A DNA stretch of 10,368 nt from Patescibacteria group bacterium (GCA_018899995.1 JAHIHE010000140.1:1-10368), one strand, 5' to 3'; shown: positions 1 to 6,991, numbered from the stretch's first letter. Notes: generated from the letters alone by a model not told the origin. Numbers and translations are program-made.

Positions 1-78
1 AAATGTAGAGAAAATTTTTCTGTTTTGCTCGCCGTAGCGAAGCGGAGGCGGGCGGAAACGCTGGGCGGGATTCAATCC

Positions 79-99
79 GCAAAATCCTCTGGATTTTGC
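79..99. repeat. Perfect hairpin, 9-bp arms
   Basis: The arms GCAAAATCC and GGATTTTGC are exact reverse complements around a TCT loop. No T-run follows on either strand, so I call it a palindromic repeat and not a terminator. Confidence 0.5.
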
Positions 100-173
100 T
101 CAAAAAAGGTTCGGATTTCGTCCAAACAGTACCGCCAATTTTCAGATTGCGACTTTCGGGCGGGATTAAAATT

Positions 174-202
174 TTGCATACGCGCTTGAGATTTGGTATA
201 AT
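174..202 (+). promoter_or_regulatory. Sigma70-like plus-strand promoter with extended -10
   Basis: The -35 box TTGCAT is at 174-179. A 17-bp spacer follows, then the perfect -10 box TATAAT at 197-202, preceded by TG at 194-195 (extended -10). Predicted transcription start is near 209, immediately before the perfect hairpin at 211-238. No plus-strand ORF of useful size follows; the first ATG at 247 meets a stop after two codons. It is the only good promoter I see that points against the direction of the genes. The target is unknown: a small RNA, or antisense transcription into the htpX relic. Confidence 0.5.
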
Positions 203-210
203 ATTACTGT

Positions 211-238
211 CACTTTGATTATTTGGATAATCAAAGTG
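211..238 (+). other. Perfect 11-bp hairpin at predicted RNA 5' end
   Basis: Arms CACTTTGATTA and TAATCAAAGTG pair perfectly around the 6-nt loop TTTGGA. It starts about 2 nt after the predicted start site of the promoter at 174-202, so the transcript would carry a 5' stem-loop. It could be a 5'-stabilising structure, an operator for a dimeric regulator, or the head of a small RNA. No T-run follows on either strand, so it is not a standard terminator. Confidence 0.45.
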
Positions 239-622
239 AGTCATAAATGGTGTAGACGAATCAGAAAAATTAAAAATTAACGCAGAGAATGTAAGTATTC
301 GGAGCGGCTAAAAAATTTTGCATAGAGGCGCTCGGTCGCTTCGTATTTTGGTTTTAGAAGATTCGCTTTTTGCGCAAGTTCCTCTGCTATAAAATGAAGT
401 TTGGAATTCGCCTGCGGAGAAATATTCGTTACTTTATAAGGCGCAAGCACAATCTTGTCTGAAAACCAGCAATAGCCAAGATTATGAGCGCGGGGAACAG
501 AAAAGCGACCAGCGCGCCATTTTGCCTGCCGAAATAATAATCCACAGCAATAACCAAGCCCGTAAAACCGCCCAGAAGAATAGTTGTTTTGAGACGGTTC
601 ACCCAGTTAGAAATCCGACTCG

Positions 623-651
623 CCCCATTAGAGATGAAATCTCTAATGGGG
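623..651. repeat. 29-bp perfect palindrome of the CCCC(G/A)TTAGA family
   Basis: Arms CCCCATTAGAGAT (623-635) and ATCTCTAATGGGG (639-651) are exact reverse complements with a 3-nt loop. This is the same 13-3-13 geometry as the copy inside typA, with changes in the arms that keep pairing. It is nested inside the 602-700 element. I see no matching 4-bp flanks (CTCG and TAAA). Confidence 0.75.
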
Positions 652-668
652 TAAACAAACGCATCAGC

Positions 669-686
669 ATCCCGCCGTGGCGGGAT
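669..686. repeat. 18-bp palindrome, 8-2-8 geometry
   Basis: ATCCCGCC-GT-GGCGGGAT is a perfect palindrome. A second palindrome with the same outer bases and geometry, ATCCCGAG-CA-CTCGGGAT, is at 6807-6824. The two innermost base pairs differ in a way that keeps pairing. Confidence 0.55.
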
Positions 687-712
687 TACTTCTAATGGGG
701 TTCAACATGCCA

Positions 713-1462
713 CTATTCTTTATTTCCAAGTTTCTTTATCAATCCCAGCATTTCTACAGGGAAAAGAATAGTTGTATTTGGTTCTTTGGCCGCTTCGGCT
801 AGAGTTTCCAAGTAGCGGAGCGTAATGGGGTCGGCGCCAAGAATATCGCCGGCCTCTTTCAGTTTTTGCGCCGCTTGATATTCGCCCTCGGCCAGAATCA
901 CCTTGGCGCGCCGCATACGCTCGGCTTCGGCTTGCTTGGCAATCGCGCGCTGCATTGCCTCCGGTGTTTCAACATGTTTAATTTCAACCATGGTAACCTT
1001 AACGCCCCATGGATCTGTCGCCTCGTCAATAATCTTGTGCAATTTGGCATTAATTTTTTCGCGTTCTGCCAAAATTTCGTCAAAAGCCGCCTCGCCAGCC
1101 ACGCCCCGAAGCGAAGTTTGAGCAATTTGCGAAGTGGCGGTTATAAAGTGTTCCACCTCAGTAATAGCTTTGGCCGGATCAGAAACCTTAAAATACAGCA
1201 CCGCGTCAATTTTCACCGGAATATTATCGCGCGTAATCACATCCTGCGCCGGGACATCAAGGGTAATAATTCGGAGGTCTACTTTGACCATTTTCTCAAT
1301 TAGCGGAATAACAAGAAACAGGCCCGGTCCGCGCGTCTTCACCAGCCGGCCGAGTCGGAAAATAACTCCGCGCTCATATTCTTGAGCGATTTTTATCGCT
1401 GATGCGGCAAACGCGATCAAAACAACGATAAAACCGAATGGCGTAAAAAGAAAGTCTATCAT
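713..1462 (-). CDS. Slipin / stomatin-like SPFH membrane protein
   Basis: This is a 249-residue SPFH (band 7) protein of the bacterial slipin type, close to the usual length. An N-terminal hydrophobic anchor (about residues 8-27) is followed by the hallmark YERGVIFRLGR (29-39), the GPGLFLVIP segment, the SPFH core with LDVPAQDVITRDN, and the AEREKIN and AEAERMRRAKVILAEGE helices, which form coiled coils in this family. Slipins assemble into membrane-associated oligomers that organise membrane domains; the biochemical role in bacteria is not settled. The ATG at 1460-1462 begins directly before the anchor. It lies 43 bp after the nfeD stop, and the slipin-NfeD pairing is an established conserved operon in which NfeD cleaves the slipin C-terminus. 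The stop is 4 nt from the reconstructed start of htpX. It is presumably transcribed from the promoter at 5717-5745, since I see no good internal promoter. Confidence 0.92.
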   Translation of the reverse strand: MIDFLFTPFGFIVVLIAFAASAIKIAQEYERGVIFRLGRLVKTRGPGLFLVIPLIEKMVKVDLRIITLDVPAQDVITRDNIPVKIDAVLYFKVSDPAKAITEVEHFITATSQIAQTSLRGVAGEAAFDEILAEREKINAKLHKIIDEATDPWGVKVTMVEIKHVETPEAMQRAIAKQAEAERMRRAKVILAEGEYQAAQKLKEAGDILGADPITLRYLETLAEAAKEPNTTILFPVEMLGLIKKLGNKE

Positions 1463-1505
1463 AGAATTTTATGTTTTAATGATTAATACTTTTTAAGCTC
1501 TGCTT

Positions 1506-2837
1506 TTACCCGTTTAGAGATAAATCTCTAACGGGGTTTACCAAAAGCGTATTGCCGGAAAATCCGGTAATCTCGACCTTTGCTCTTGAATATACGGTTT
1601 CTCCGGTCACGCTTCTGGCGCGCCATGTTTGGGCGTCTACGCTAATTCTACCATACGGGGACAATTCTTCAAGCACAATACCTTCTCTTCCCACTAGCGC
1701 TTCAAGACCGCTCTTCGGCTTAGAGCGCATGGTTTTTACCGTCAATCTGCCCACGACCACAAAGAAAATTATCAGTCCGATGACAATTCCAATCGCAAAG
1801 TATGTGGCGGCGTTCAAAAATACCGGCGAGCTAAGGGGTTCATACCCAAAAAATATAATGCCGCATACAAGCGAAATAGCGCCCATAATGCCGAATACCC
1901 CGAATTCCGGAGCGAAAAACTCGGCGGTCAAGAGCGCAATACCAAGCGCAAAAAGCGCTATGCCAAGATGAGAAACCGAGATGGCGCCGATACCCCAAAG
2001 TCCCATCAGAAGAGCGAATGCCGCCACAACGCCAATTTCGAATCCGCCAGTCCGAAAAGCAAAAATAAGGCCCAAAGCGCCGATCGTAAGAAGCAGGGGC
2101 ACCACCTGCGGAATTGAAAAAAATGACAGTAATGTTTCAAAAAAAGACTGCTCCACATTAACCACGCGGGCGTCAGCCATACCCAGCTGTTTGAGCAAAT
2201 CCGCAGTGTCAAGCGCCACAAAATCAACTATTCGGCGCTCAAGCGCTTCTTTGCCGCTTACCACGAGATTTTCGCGCACAAATTTTTCCGCCACTTCGGC
2301 ATTTTTCCCGCGTATCTCGGCCAGTCGTTTTATCCACGATACTGACGCTTCAGTGATCTTGGTGTCGCCTTTCTCAGTATGTTCCAATCCCAAAAGACGC
2401 GGCTCGGCAGCGCCAACTGAGGATTCGGGATGAGCGGCCGCAATTTGAGCGGACAGCAAAAGGTACGCGCCGGCGGAAAATGCCCAGCCGCCTCTTTTAT
2501 GAACGAATACCGCGGTTTTAACCGGGCTATCAAGAATGAGGCGGCTTATATCCTGGGTGGCTTTCAGAAGTCCGCCGGGAGTATCAAGGCGGATTAAAAA
2601 CAAATCGGCATTTTCACGCTCGGCTTTCGCCAGAGCTCGTTTGATAAACTCAACCGTGCCCGCTCGAATATCTCCATCAATTTCAATTGCGACGACAAGG
2701 GCAGGCTCGTTGGGCAAACTTGATAGCCGCGATGCCTCTTCTGGAATCTGCGCCAGAACGATATTTGCCGTCAATAAAACCCAAACGATTATTAAAACCA
2801 GGCATAAGCAGATTTGCTTAAAGAAAATATAACGCAT
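1506..2837 (-). CDS. Long-form NfeD membrane serine protease
   Basis: This 443-residue protein has the full long-NfeD layout. A signal peptide (about 1-29, ending NIVLAQ) precedes a ClpP-like serine protease domain (about 45-215) with LDTPGG at 84-89 and FSAGAY with the likely nucleophile Ser121. Lys160 in TKITEAS is the likely dyad lysine, by analogy with the Ser/Lys dyad of the Pyrococcus slipin-cleaving protease. Four or five membrane segments follow (about 245-364), then the C-terminal NfeD OB-fold (about 378-434). Its expected substrate is the neighbouring slipin. Oddly, the last ten residues (NPVRDLSLNG) and the stop come from a palindromic element at 1509-1536 flanked by TTTA. Excising it plus one TTTA would end the protein in VKAELKKY with a stop at 1483-1485. 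The start is 18 bp after the UPF0182 stop, so the two genes are surely cotranscribed. The OB-fold itself is intact. Confidence 0.92.
   Translation of the reverse strand: MRYIFFKQICLCLVLIIVWVLLTANIVLAQIPEEASRLSSLPNEPALVVAIEIDGDIRAGTVEFIKRALAKAERENADLFLIRLDTPGGLLKATQDISRLILDSPVKTAVFVHKRGGWAFSAGAYLLLSAQIAAAHPESSVGAAEPRLLGLEHTEKGDTKITEASVSWIKRLAEIRGKNAEVAEKFVRENLVVSGKEALERRIVDFVALDTADLLKQLGMADARVVNVEQSFFETLLSFFSIPQVVPLLLTIGALGLIFAFRTGGFEIGVVAAFALLMGLWGIGAISVSHLGIALFALGIALLTAEFFAPEFGVFGIMGAISLVCGIIFFGYEPLSSPVFLNAATYFAIGIVIGLIIFFVVVGRLTVKTMRSKPKSGLEALVGREGIVLEELSPYGRISVDAQTWRARSVTGETVYSRAKVEITGFSGNTLLVNPVRDLSLNG
1509..1536. mobile_element. Palindromic mini-element forming the 3' end of nfeD (TTTA duplication)
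   Basis: Arms CCCGTTTAGAGAT (1509-1521) and ATCTCTAACGGGG (1524-1536) pair except at two positions and enclose a 2-nt loop. Exact TTTA direct repeats lie at 1505-1508 and 1537-1540. The element with one TTTA is 32 nt, not a multiple of 3, so insertion moved the reading frame and supplied a new stop codon, formed in part from the flanking TTTA. Confidence 0.7.
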
Positions 2838-2855
2838 ATGTTTAAGACCATTATA

Positions 2856-5678
2856 TTATTGTTTCAGGATTTCTCCCAAACGTCTTATGGCCTCGCCATA
2901 GGCTGACCAATCGCCATCCTTTTGCGCTCGGATCGCTTCCTCATACGTCCCCAGCGCTCTTTGTATACGCTCCTGAATATTTTGAGAAGGTATTCCGCCT
3001 GAGGCGGACGGTTTTGTTGTCGCGGATTCTTGTGGCTTTACTACCGCTCCTATGCCAAAGATTTTCAATAATCCTTGTTCCAGCGTCTCTTCCATGGCAA
3101 TTTTATTTTCATACGCCACGATGACCCGTTTTAACTCGGGAATTTTGCCGGCTTCGGCCTTGAGGTAAAGCGGACGCACATACAAGAGCGATTCCTCAAT
3201 CGGAATAACTAAAAGCGGCCCTTGAATTACTTGGGACCCGCCTTGGCTCCAAAGCGAGATCTGCTGGCTAATTACCGGATCCTGGTTGGTGCGGCCGATA
3301 ATCTGCTTTGGTCCGAACACAAGCTTGTCTTTGGGAAAACGATAGACCAATAACTTGCCATAGCTTTCTCCATCGCTGCGGGCGACCATCCATGCGGATA
3401 GGTTGTCTTTTGCGCGGGGAGTAAAAGGCAGCATCAAAACATATTCCTCTCGGGGTGAACCCTCGGGGTGAACCTCTTTTTTCCCTGCCTGGCCGGCAGG
3501 CAGGTCTCCCGGCAACTTCATAATAATATGCCGTGGTTGCATCGGCGGAATCGCGCCCGCGCGGGACGCCCCCGCCTGACCGGCGGGCAGGCCTTCTCCT
3601 TCTGACGCAATGGTCGGAATTTCCCATTGGTCTTCTTTGTTGTAAAAAATCTGCGGATCATCCATGTGGTAGATTGAGTACATGGCGGTCTGCAGGGTAA
3701 AAATATCTTCGGGGTAGCGCAAATGAGAAATCAAACTCTCTGGAATTTCTGACATCGGTCTGAATGTTCCGGGGAAAATCGCGGCGTATGTTTTTAAAAT
3801 CGGATCCTCTGTATCCGCCTGATAAAAAACAACACTGCCATCGTACGCGTCAACCACCACTTTTACCGAGTTTCTGATGTAGTTTACACCCCTTCCATTT
3901 AGCCTCATAGGTTCCGAATATGGATAACGGTCGCTCGTGGTATACGCGTCAGCAATCCAATACACCTTGCCATCGGCAATGACAATATAGGGATCTCTAT
4001 CAAAGGTTAAAAACGGGGCGATTTTGGCGACTCTCTCGGCAATGGCGCGGTAGTACAAAATACGGCTCTCGCTGGTTATATCGTTGGATAAAAGCAGTTT
4101 AAGCGATTGAAACTTCACCGCGTAAAAGAGGCGTCGCAGAAGCGAATTTATTTCCACCCCTCCAGCGCCCTCGTATGTTGTATAGACATTTTCTTCACCC
4201 TTAGGATAATCAAACTCGCGGGATTTTGTTTTGGTAATGACATAGTCGTTTGAAAGCTCGCCGAAGTAGATTTCCGGGCGCGAAATTTCAAGCTCTTTCA
4301 CATCTGATTTGGGCGGCAAATCCTTAACAAACAAAACCGGCAGTCCTTCGGGAGTAACTTGATTCACCGGCCCGGCCGCTACGCCATACCCATGCGTAAA
4401 TGTCAGCCGTTCATTAATCCAGTTTTTATTCGGCAAGCTATCCGATGCCAACTCCCGCGGAGAGAGCATAATCTGGCGAATCTCTCCATCTATGATATAG
4501 CGGTCATTATCAATTTCGGCGAACTCGTAATAGGTTCTGATTTCTTGTATTTGGGAAAAGGTTGATAAAAGGGGCTTCCTGTCCCAAAGCCGCACATTTT
4601 TAATCGTAAGATTATTATTCGCAATATCATCCGCGGTGATGGGTTTATCTCCCGAGATTTCCCGTTCCTCTATTTTATCAAGAGCAAACCCCTGACGAGT
4701 AGCGGCGATATTGTGCTTAATAAACGGCGTTTCCTTAACGAGTTCGTTGGGAGCAACTACCAGTTTTTGAACAAGGAACGGAATCACCGCTCCGGCGAGT
4801 CCCACGACGATATACAAAAAAACCGCGCCGATAAGCAGGGACAACTTTCCTTTCCATACCCAAAAAGCGGCCGCAAGAACTGCGAGAACGGCAGTAATCA
4901 TTGAGACCCAAAGTATGGGCATCCTCACGATTACGTCTGTGTACATCGCGCCAAATACTAAACCGCTCTGGCTCGCGAGCAGGGCAAAGCGGGAAAGGTA
5001 GACTCCTGCGGCAATGGTGGCCAAAAAAATGGCGAGTAAGACACCGAGATGGATTCTCGCCCCGCGGTCTATCTGCAGTTGTTTAAGCGACTGCATACCT
5101 GCCTCCGCAGACAAACCCAAGAAATGAAGACTGCCTCGCAAAAAATATATTATCGCGCAACCGGCGAGCGCCAACAGAACGAGGAATTTTATCAACCCTA
5201 ATCCTATTTGAAAGACCGGGAGAGAAAACAGATAAAAGCCGATGTCCTTGCCAAAAACAGGATCTGTCGCGCCAAAAGCCGCGCCTGAAATAAATCTTAA
5301 GACCTCCTGCCAATAGCCAGCGGCCACAAGTCCGGAAAAAAACGCGATTACCAAACTAAACACAACGGCAAATTTTTTAACAATGCGATTGTCCACATTC
5401 ACCGGCTGGCCGATTAACGCCGCCGGCAAAAAGGCAGTCCAAGAGATTTTTGAGCGGATTGCTAAAGAGAAGTTGACTAACAAAAAAACAGCGGTAAAAA
5501 TTCCCGTTACAGAAAACAACGCTATTTTAGCGACTAGAGACTTAATAAAGATTTGCGTGTGGCCAACCTCGGAAAACCACCACCAGTCAGTAATAAAAGC
5601 GACAACGCTTGAAAGCAGAACAAAGACGGCAAAAAGCCCGATAAAGAAAAAATTCATGGAAAGTTTTGGAATAGTCAT
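2856..5678 (-). CDS. UPF0182 family membrane protein
   Basis: This is a 940-residue member of UPF0182 (COG1615), a conserved family of unknown function; the size is typical. I see seven membrane segments (about 10-30, 52-74, 103-122, 157-179, 210-229, 253-275, 279-303) and then a large domain probably outside the membrane. Family hallmarks include DWWWFSEVG (31-39), FGKDIGFYLFSLPVF (142-156), APNELVKETPFIKHNIAATR (309-328), the EEYVLMLPFTPR region, ISQQISLWSQGGSQVIQG and IPIEESLLYVRPLYL. Several in-frame repeat insertions interrupt poorly conserved loops: two LPAGQAG units near residues 696-703 and 725-732, a tandem 13-bp repeat near 736-744 and a palindrome near 891-895. The ATG at 5676-5678 is about 30 nt downstream of the predicted start site of the strong promoter at 5717-5745, with no clear Shine-Dalgarno. 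It is the first gene of the operon with nfeD and slipin. Confidence 0.93.
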   Translation of the reverse strand: MTIPKLSMNFFFIGLFAVFVLLSSVVAFITDWWWFSEVGHTQIFIKSLVAKIALFSVTGIFTAVFLLVNFSLAIRSKISWTAFLPAALIGQPVNVDNRIVKKFAVVFSLVIAFFSGLVAAGYWQEVLRFISGAAFGATDPVFGKDIGFYLFSLPVFQIGLGLIKFLVLLALAGCAIIYFLRGSLHFLGLSAEAGMQSLKQLQIDRGARIHLGVLLAIFLATIAAGVYLSRFALLASQSGLVFGAMYTDVIVRMPILWVSMITAVLAVLAAAFWVWKGKLSLLIGAVFLYIVVGLAGAVIPFLVQKLVVAPNELVKETPFIKHNIAATRQGFALDKIEEREISGDKPITADDIANNNLTIKNVRLWDRKPLLSTFSQIQEIRTYYEFAEIDNDRYIIDGEIRQIMLSPRELASDSLPNKNWINERLTFTHGYGVAAGPVNQVTPEGLPVLFVKDLPPKSDVKELEISRPEIYFGELSNDYVITKTKSREFDYPKGEENVYTTYEGAGGVEINSLLRRLFYAVKFQSLKLLLSNDITSESRILYYRAIAERVAKIAPFLTFDRDPYIVIADGKVYWIADAYTTSDRYPYSEPMRLNGRGVNYIRNSVKVVVDAYDGSVVFYQADTEDPILKTYAAIFPGTFRPMSEIPESLISHLRYPEDIFTLQTAMYSIYHMDDPQIFYNKEDQWEIPTIASEGEGLPAGQAGASRAGAIPPMQPRHIIMKLPGDLPAGQAGKKEVHPEGSPREEYVLMLPFTPRAKDNLSAWMVARSDGESYGKLLVYRFPKDKLVFGPKQIIGRTNQDPVISQQISLWSQGGSQVIQGPLLVIPIEESLLYVRPLYLKAEAGKIPELKRVIVAYENKIAMEETLEQGLLKIFGIGAVVKPQESATTKPSASGGIPSQNIQERIQRALGTYEEAIRAQKDGDWSAYGEAIRRLGEILKQ
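2994..3008. repeat. 15-bp palindrome (6-3-6) inside UPF0182
   Basis: TCCGCC-TGA-GGCGGA sits in the UPF0182 3' region, encoding SASGG near residues 891-895 in a low-complexity linker. The same 6-3-6 unit with different loops occurs twice in tandem at 8924-8953 in the typA leader. Confidence 0.55.
3449..3474. repeat. Tandem 13-bp duplication in UPF0182
   Basis: The unit CTCGGGGTGAACC is present twice in direct tandem. Because 13 is not a multiple of 3, the two copies are read in different frames (minus-strand residues VHPEG and SPRE near 736-744). The segment lies just after an LPAGQAG insertion and before the conserved EEYVLMLPFTP block. Confidence 0.7.
3484..3504. repeat. LPAGQAG-encoding palindromic insertion, copy 1
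   Basis: This 21-bp GC-rich palindrome has arms CCTGCC and GGCAGG. It is read as LPAGQAG in the UPF0182 frame (about residues 725-732), between the expected MKLPGD and EEYVLMLPFTP blocks. It differs from copy 2 at three positions, two of which form a covarying base pair. Confidence 0.75.
3571..3591. repeat. LPAGQAG-encoding palindromic insertion, copy 2
   Basis: This 21-bp palindrome has arms CCCGCC and GGCGGG and gives LPAGQAG in the same reading frame as copy 1 (about residues 696-703). It follows the conserved FYNKEDQWEIPT block, in a loop that varies in the family. Confidence 0.75.
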
Positions 5679-5716
5679 AATTTTAGATAATTTTAAATAA
5701 TTATAGATGTCAGGTA

Positions 5717-5745
5717 ATTATAGCAATATTCCTTTGACGGGTCAA
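5717..5745 (-). promoter_or_regulatory. Sigma70-like promoter of the UPF0182-nfeD-slipin operon
   Basis: On the minus strand, TTGACC (-35, 5740-5745), a 17-bp spacer and a perfect TATAAT (-10, 5717-5722) point at UPF0182. Predicted start is near 5710, leaving a leader of about 32 nt. The -35 region lies in the short gap between the coiled-coil protein and UPF0182. It is the best promoter in the window. An inverted repeat (TTGAC/GTCAA) overlaps the -35 box and could be an operator. Confidence 0.75.
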
Positions 5746-5753
5746 CAAAAAAA

Positions 5754-6170
5754 TTACGCCGGCGGGACGATATCTTCTCTCGTTTTTTCTCTCTGTGTTC
5801 TCAATTCTTTCTCGATATCATCGAGCCGCTTTTGTATGTCTTGCAATATATTAAGCTCCGTTTTTATTTCCGAGGCGATTTTTTCATCCCGCCTTTTTTC
5901 TTTTTTAATTCCACTGATAAGGACGTCCATTTGTAGGTGATGAGAAACAAGCGTGCCGGTGATAAGAAGTATGATCAGGCTGATGCCCAGCGTGAACCAT
6001 CCAGAATACGGGCGATCGTATAAATAAGACGACATATCGGCAATCATCCAGACGCCGCGAAAAAAAAGCACGATTCCGACTCCGCTGATAAATGCGTAGA
6101 TATTTGGCGCCCTACTTAACGTATGGCGCACATTGTCTTCAAGTTTATCGAAAAAATTAAGTATTTTCAT
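5754..6170 (-). CDS. Small membrane protein, 2 TM plus coiled coil, unknown function
   Basis: I do not recognise a named family. The 138 residues begin with a short cytoplasmic-looking segment (MKILNFFDKLEDNVRHTLSR), followed by two membrane segments (about 24-43 and 57-77). A long charged helix (about 88-131) rich in K, E, R and leucine heptads is predicted to be a coiled coil. The layout suggests a membrane-anchored scaffold or assembly factor, but no catalytic motif is visible. The ATG is preceded by GGGG ending 5 nt before it. That GGGG is the terminus of the repeat element at 6176-6297, which also holds the only nearby -10 box, so the element may provide the whole expression signal. Downstream is the promoter of UPF0182, so this gene is probably a separate unit. 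In other Patescibacteria I would expect similar unnamed proteins, but I cannot confirm that here. Confidence 0.8.
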   Translation of the reverse strand: MKILNFFDKLEDNVRHTLSRAPNIYAFISGVGIVLFFRGVWMIADMSSYLYDRPYSGWFTLGISLIILLITGTLVSHHLQMDVLISGIKKEKRRDEKIASEIKTELNILQDIQKRLDDIEKELRTQREKTREDIVPPA

Positions 6171-6175
6171 GTTTA

Positions 6176-6297
6176 CCCCGTTAGAAATAGGACGCGAACT
6201 GTGTTTATTATTATATCACAAGAAGTGGTTTATCACACTATTTGCGCTGATGTAAATACATAAATGTAAAAACTATCGTCCGTGATTTCTAACGGGG
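6176..6297. mobile_element. MITE-like element with internal promoter, upstream of the coiled-coil gene
   Basis: Perfect 13-bp terminal inverted repeats CCCCGTTAGAAAT (6176-6188) and ATTTCTAACGGGG (6285-6297) enclose about 96 bp of non-coding, AT-rich DNA. Flanks are TTTA (6172-6175) and GTTA (6298-6301), one mismatch from a 4-bp duplication. It fills almost the entire gap between the 29-residue ORF and the coiled-coil gene. Without it, these would be about 10 nt apart. It shares the block CAAGAAGT next to ATTATA with the element at 6454-6552. Confidence 0.7.
6210..6218 (-). promoter_or_regulatory. Extended -10 inside the 6176-6297 element
   Basis: On the minus strand TGA-TATAAT lies at 6218-6210 (TGn plus perfect -10), with predicted start near 6203, about 33 nt before the ATG of the coiled-coil gene. 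I see no good -35 box at normal spacing, which is tolerable for an extended -10 promoter. Confidence 0.45.
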
Positions 6298-6306
6298 GTT
6301 ATATCT

Positions 6307-6396
6307 TCAATAACCAATCGCTAAAGGTAGAACAAAAGCAAAGAGAAGCAAGACGATAACGATAATAAAAACGGTTCTTTTAATTTTATCGGACAC
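6307..6396 (-). CDS. Possible 29-residue single-TM peptide
   Basis: A short minus-strand frame with a GTG start reads MSDKIKRTVF (GTG shown as M), then a run of I, V, L, F and A, and ends PLAIGY. It has a positively charged N-terminus followed by one uninterrupted membrane span of about 20 residues, the shape of a small membrane protein. There is no clear Shine-Dalgarno and the start is GTG, so the evidence is composition and context only. If the element at 6176-6297 is removed, its stop would be about 10 nt from the start of the coiled-coil membrane protein, consistent with a former two-gene unit. Chance hydrophobic frames of this length do occur. Confidence 0.35.
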   Translation of the reverse strand: MSDKIKRTVFIIVIVLLLFAFVLPLAIGY

Positions 6397-6453
6397 GGCT
6401 ACATTGCGTTACATTTTATTGGCTTTCGTGTTCTTTGCGAATACTGAAATAAA

Positions 6454-6552
6454 CCCCGTTAGAAATTCCCGTGGATATTGATCTCTGCAAGAATTTGTCT
6501 GAATTGTAAAACAATTATAGCAAGAAGTTGTGAGGTATTATTTCTAACGGGG
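6454..6552. mobile_element. MITE-like element, 99 bp, TAAA duplication
   Basis: Perfect 13-bp terminal inverted repeats CCCCGTTAGAAAT (6454-6466) and ATTTCTAACGGGG (6540-6552) enclose 73 bp of non-coding DNA. Exact TAAA direct repeats flank it at 6450-6453 and 6553-6556. Inside is a 6-3-6 hairpin (6502-6516) overlapping an extended -10 box. No transposase is present, so it would have to be moved by an enzyme encoded elsewhere. Confidence 0.78.
6514..6522 (-). promoter_or_regulatory. Extended -10 inside the 6454-6552 element
   Basis: On the minus strand TGC-TATAAT lies at 6522-6514. It points at the 29-residue ORF, about 110 nt away. The bases just upstream (ACTTCTTG) match those upstream of the -10 in the 6176-6297 element. 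No clear -35 box is seen. Confidence 0.4.
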
Positions 6553-6669
6553 TAAATCTCAAGGAGAGCGAAAAGCAGGATCAAGACAAGCTGCCCAAGT
6601 AAGAATCCGAGAGTCCCGAAAAAGCCGATACCGCCCAAGATAGAAAGAAGAATTAGTAAGCCATGCGCG

Positions 6670-6778
6670 CCCCGTACAAAGTGCTGGGAGGGAGATTTGA
6701 ACTCCCAAGGGATTACTCCCAATAGCTCCTAAGGCTATCGCGTATGCCAATTCCGCCATCCCAGCACTTTAGACGGGG
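6670..6778. repeat. 20-bp inverted repeat enclosing the tRNA-Leu
   Basis: The segment 6670-6689 and the reverse complement of 6759-6778 agree at 18 of 20 positions (outer CCCCGT, two mismatches, then AAAGTGCTGGGA). Seven pairs are the acceptor stem itself; the rest lie in leader and trailer. The precursor RNA could extend the acceptor stem by more than ten pairs. Confidence 0.6.
6682..6765 (-). tRNA. tRNA-Leu (anticodon UAG)
   Basis: The minus strand folds into a complete class II tRNA of 84 nt. The acceptor stem is GCTGGGA/TCCCAGC with discriminator A. The anticodon stem ATAGC/GCTAT encloses the loop CTTAGGA with anticodon TAG. The long variable arm has the stem GGGA/TCCC, as expected for leucine. 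The T arm GGGAG-TTCAAAT-CTCCC follows. The 3' CCA is not encoded (the next bases are CTT), so it must be added after transcription. The D-arm region carries the usual AATTGGCA. It should read CUA and, by wobble, other CUN leucine codons. I see no strong promoter directly upstream; readthrough from typA is possible. Confidence 0.95.
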
Positions 6779-6806
6779 TAAAACCAATTTCGCCACCCCG
6801 GCAGGA

Positions 6807-6824
6807 ATCCCGAGCACTCGGGAT
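6807..6824. repeat. 18-bp palindrome, 8-2-8 geometry, second copy
   Basis: ATCCCGAG-CA-CTCGGGAT is a perfect palindrome, matching the one at 669-686 in outer bases and geometry. The adjoining minus-strand GTCATTGCGAGGAG (about 6829-6842) resembles a widely dispersed bacterial intergenic repeat motif. The remainder of 6766-6991 shows no gene. Confidence 0.5.
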
Positions 6825-6970
6825 GGGACTCCTCGCAATGACATAAAAAATACCCTACAACTTACTCACCCCGTACGAAAATTTACAAAAAACATCAGTC
6901 TATCAAAATCATTAAATTACAAAAAGAATATAATTTTAGTCCCATGTGCGGTAAATTTTCTTACATGGTA

Positions 6971-6990
6971 AACTACCAACTACCAACTAC
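6971..6990. repeat. Tandem heptamer AACTACC, almost three copies
   Basis: AACTACC is repeated 2.9 times directly beside the typA stop (6992-6994). It is a short microsatellite in the typA 3' flank. Confidence 0.6.
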
Positions 6991-6991
6991 T

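Larger units (their letters stand above)
1..276. other. Gene-free terminal stretch with repeats
   Basis: I see no supportable coding region here on either strand. The stretch holds a GC-rich repeat-like segment around 28-52, a perfect hairpin at 79-99 (9-bp arms GCAAAATCC/GGATTTTGC around TCT), a plus-strand promoter at 174-202 and a perfect hairpin at 211-238, the last two listed separately. On the minus strand it lies downstream of the htpX relic. I looked for the rest of HtpX, in particular an HExxH zinc motif, and did not find it. Confidence 0.5.
602..700. mobile_element. MITE-like element disrupting htpX (99 bp, TTCA duplication)
   Basis: The left end CCCAGTTAGAAAT (602-614) matches the family end CCCCGTTAGAAAT at 12 of 13 positions. 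The right end (688-700) finishes in TCTAATGGGG and is more diverged. Exact TTCA direct repeats flank it at 598-601 and 701-704. It has the same length as the element at 6454-6552, and contains a 29-bp palindrome (623-651) and an 8-2-8 palindrome (669-686). It encodes no protein. Its insertion point is just after codon 2 of the reconstructed htpX. An alternative is that the two ends belong to separate overlapping copies. Confidence 0.65.
277..708 (-). pseudogene. htpX relic: M48 membrane metalloprotease, N-terminal part only
   Basis: Reading down from 602, one frame gives a hydrophobic stretch NRLKTTILLGGFTGLVIAV that matches my recollection of the HtpX N-terminus, then meets a stop at 429-431. 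A neighbouring frame picks up near 485 with YCWFSDKIVL and LHFIAEELAQKANLLKPK, again HtpX-like, and stops at 277-279. So there is a frameshift near 480-490. Recognisable homology ends near 345 (about 90 residues against roughly 285-300 in the family), and no HExxH motif follows. The start is split by a 99-bp element at 602-700 flanked by TTCA. Removing the element and one TTCA restores ATG (706-708) reading MLNRLKTTILLGG, 4 nt after the slipin stop. HtpX degrades misfolded membrane proteins, which fits the NfeD-slipin context. The family call comes from recalled motifs; the lesions are read directly. Confidence 0.75.
6416..6638 (-). pseudogene. Small hydrophobic ORF interrupted by an element
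   Basis: Downstream of the tRNA, the minus strand reads LGGIGFFGTLGFLLGQ followed by LVLILLFALLEIY, a strongly hydrophobic stretch. It then runs into the element at 6454-6552 as PVRNNTSQ and stops at 6459. Excising the element and one TAAA gives ALLEIYFSIRKEHESQ and a stop at 6416-6418. A charged tail right after a membrane span is typical of a small membrane protein. With the TTG at 6636-6638 the reconstructed product has 39 residues, but in-frame hydrophobic codons continue back to about 6662, next to the tRNA, with no ATG, so the 5' end may be lost. No family is recognised. The ORF may be a relic or never have been a gene. Confidence 0.35.
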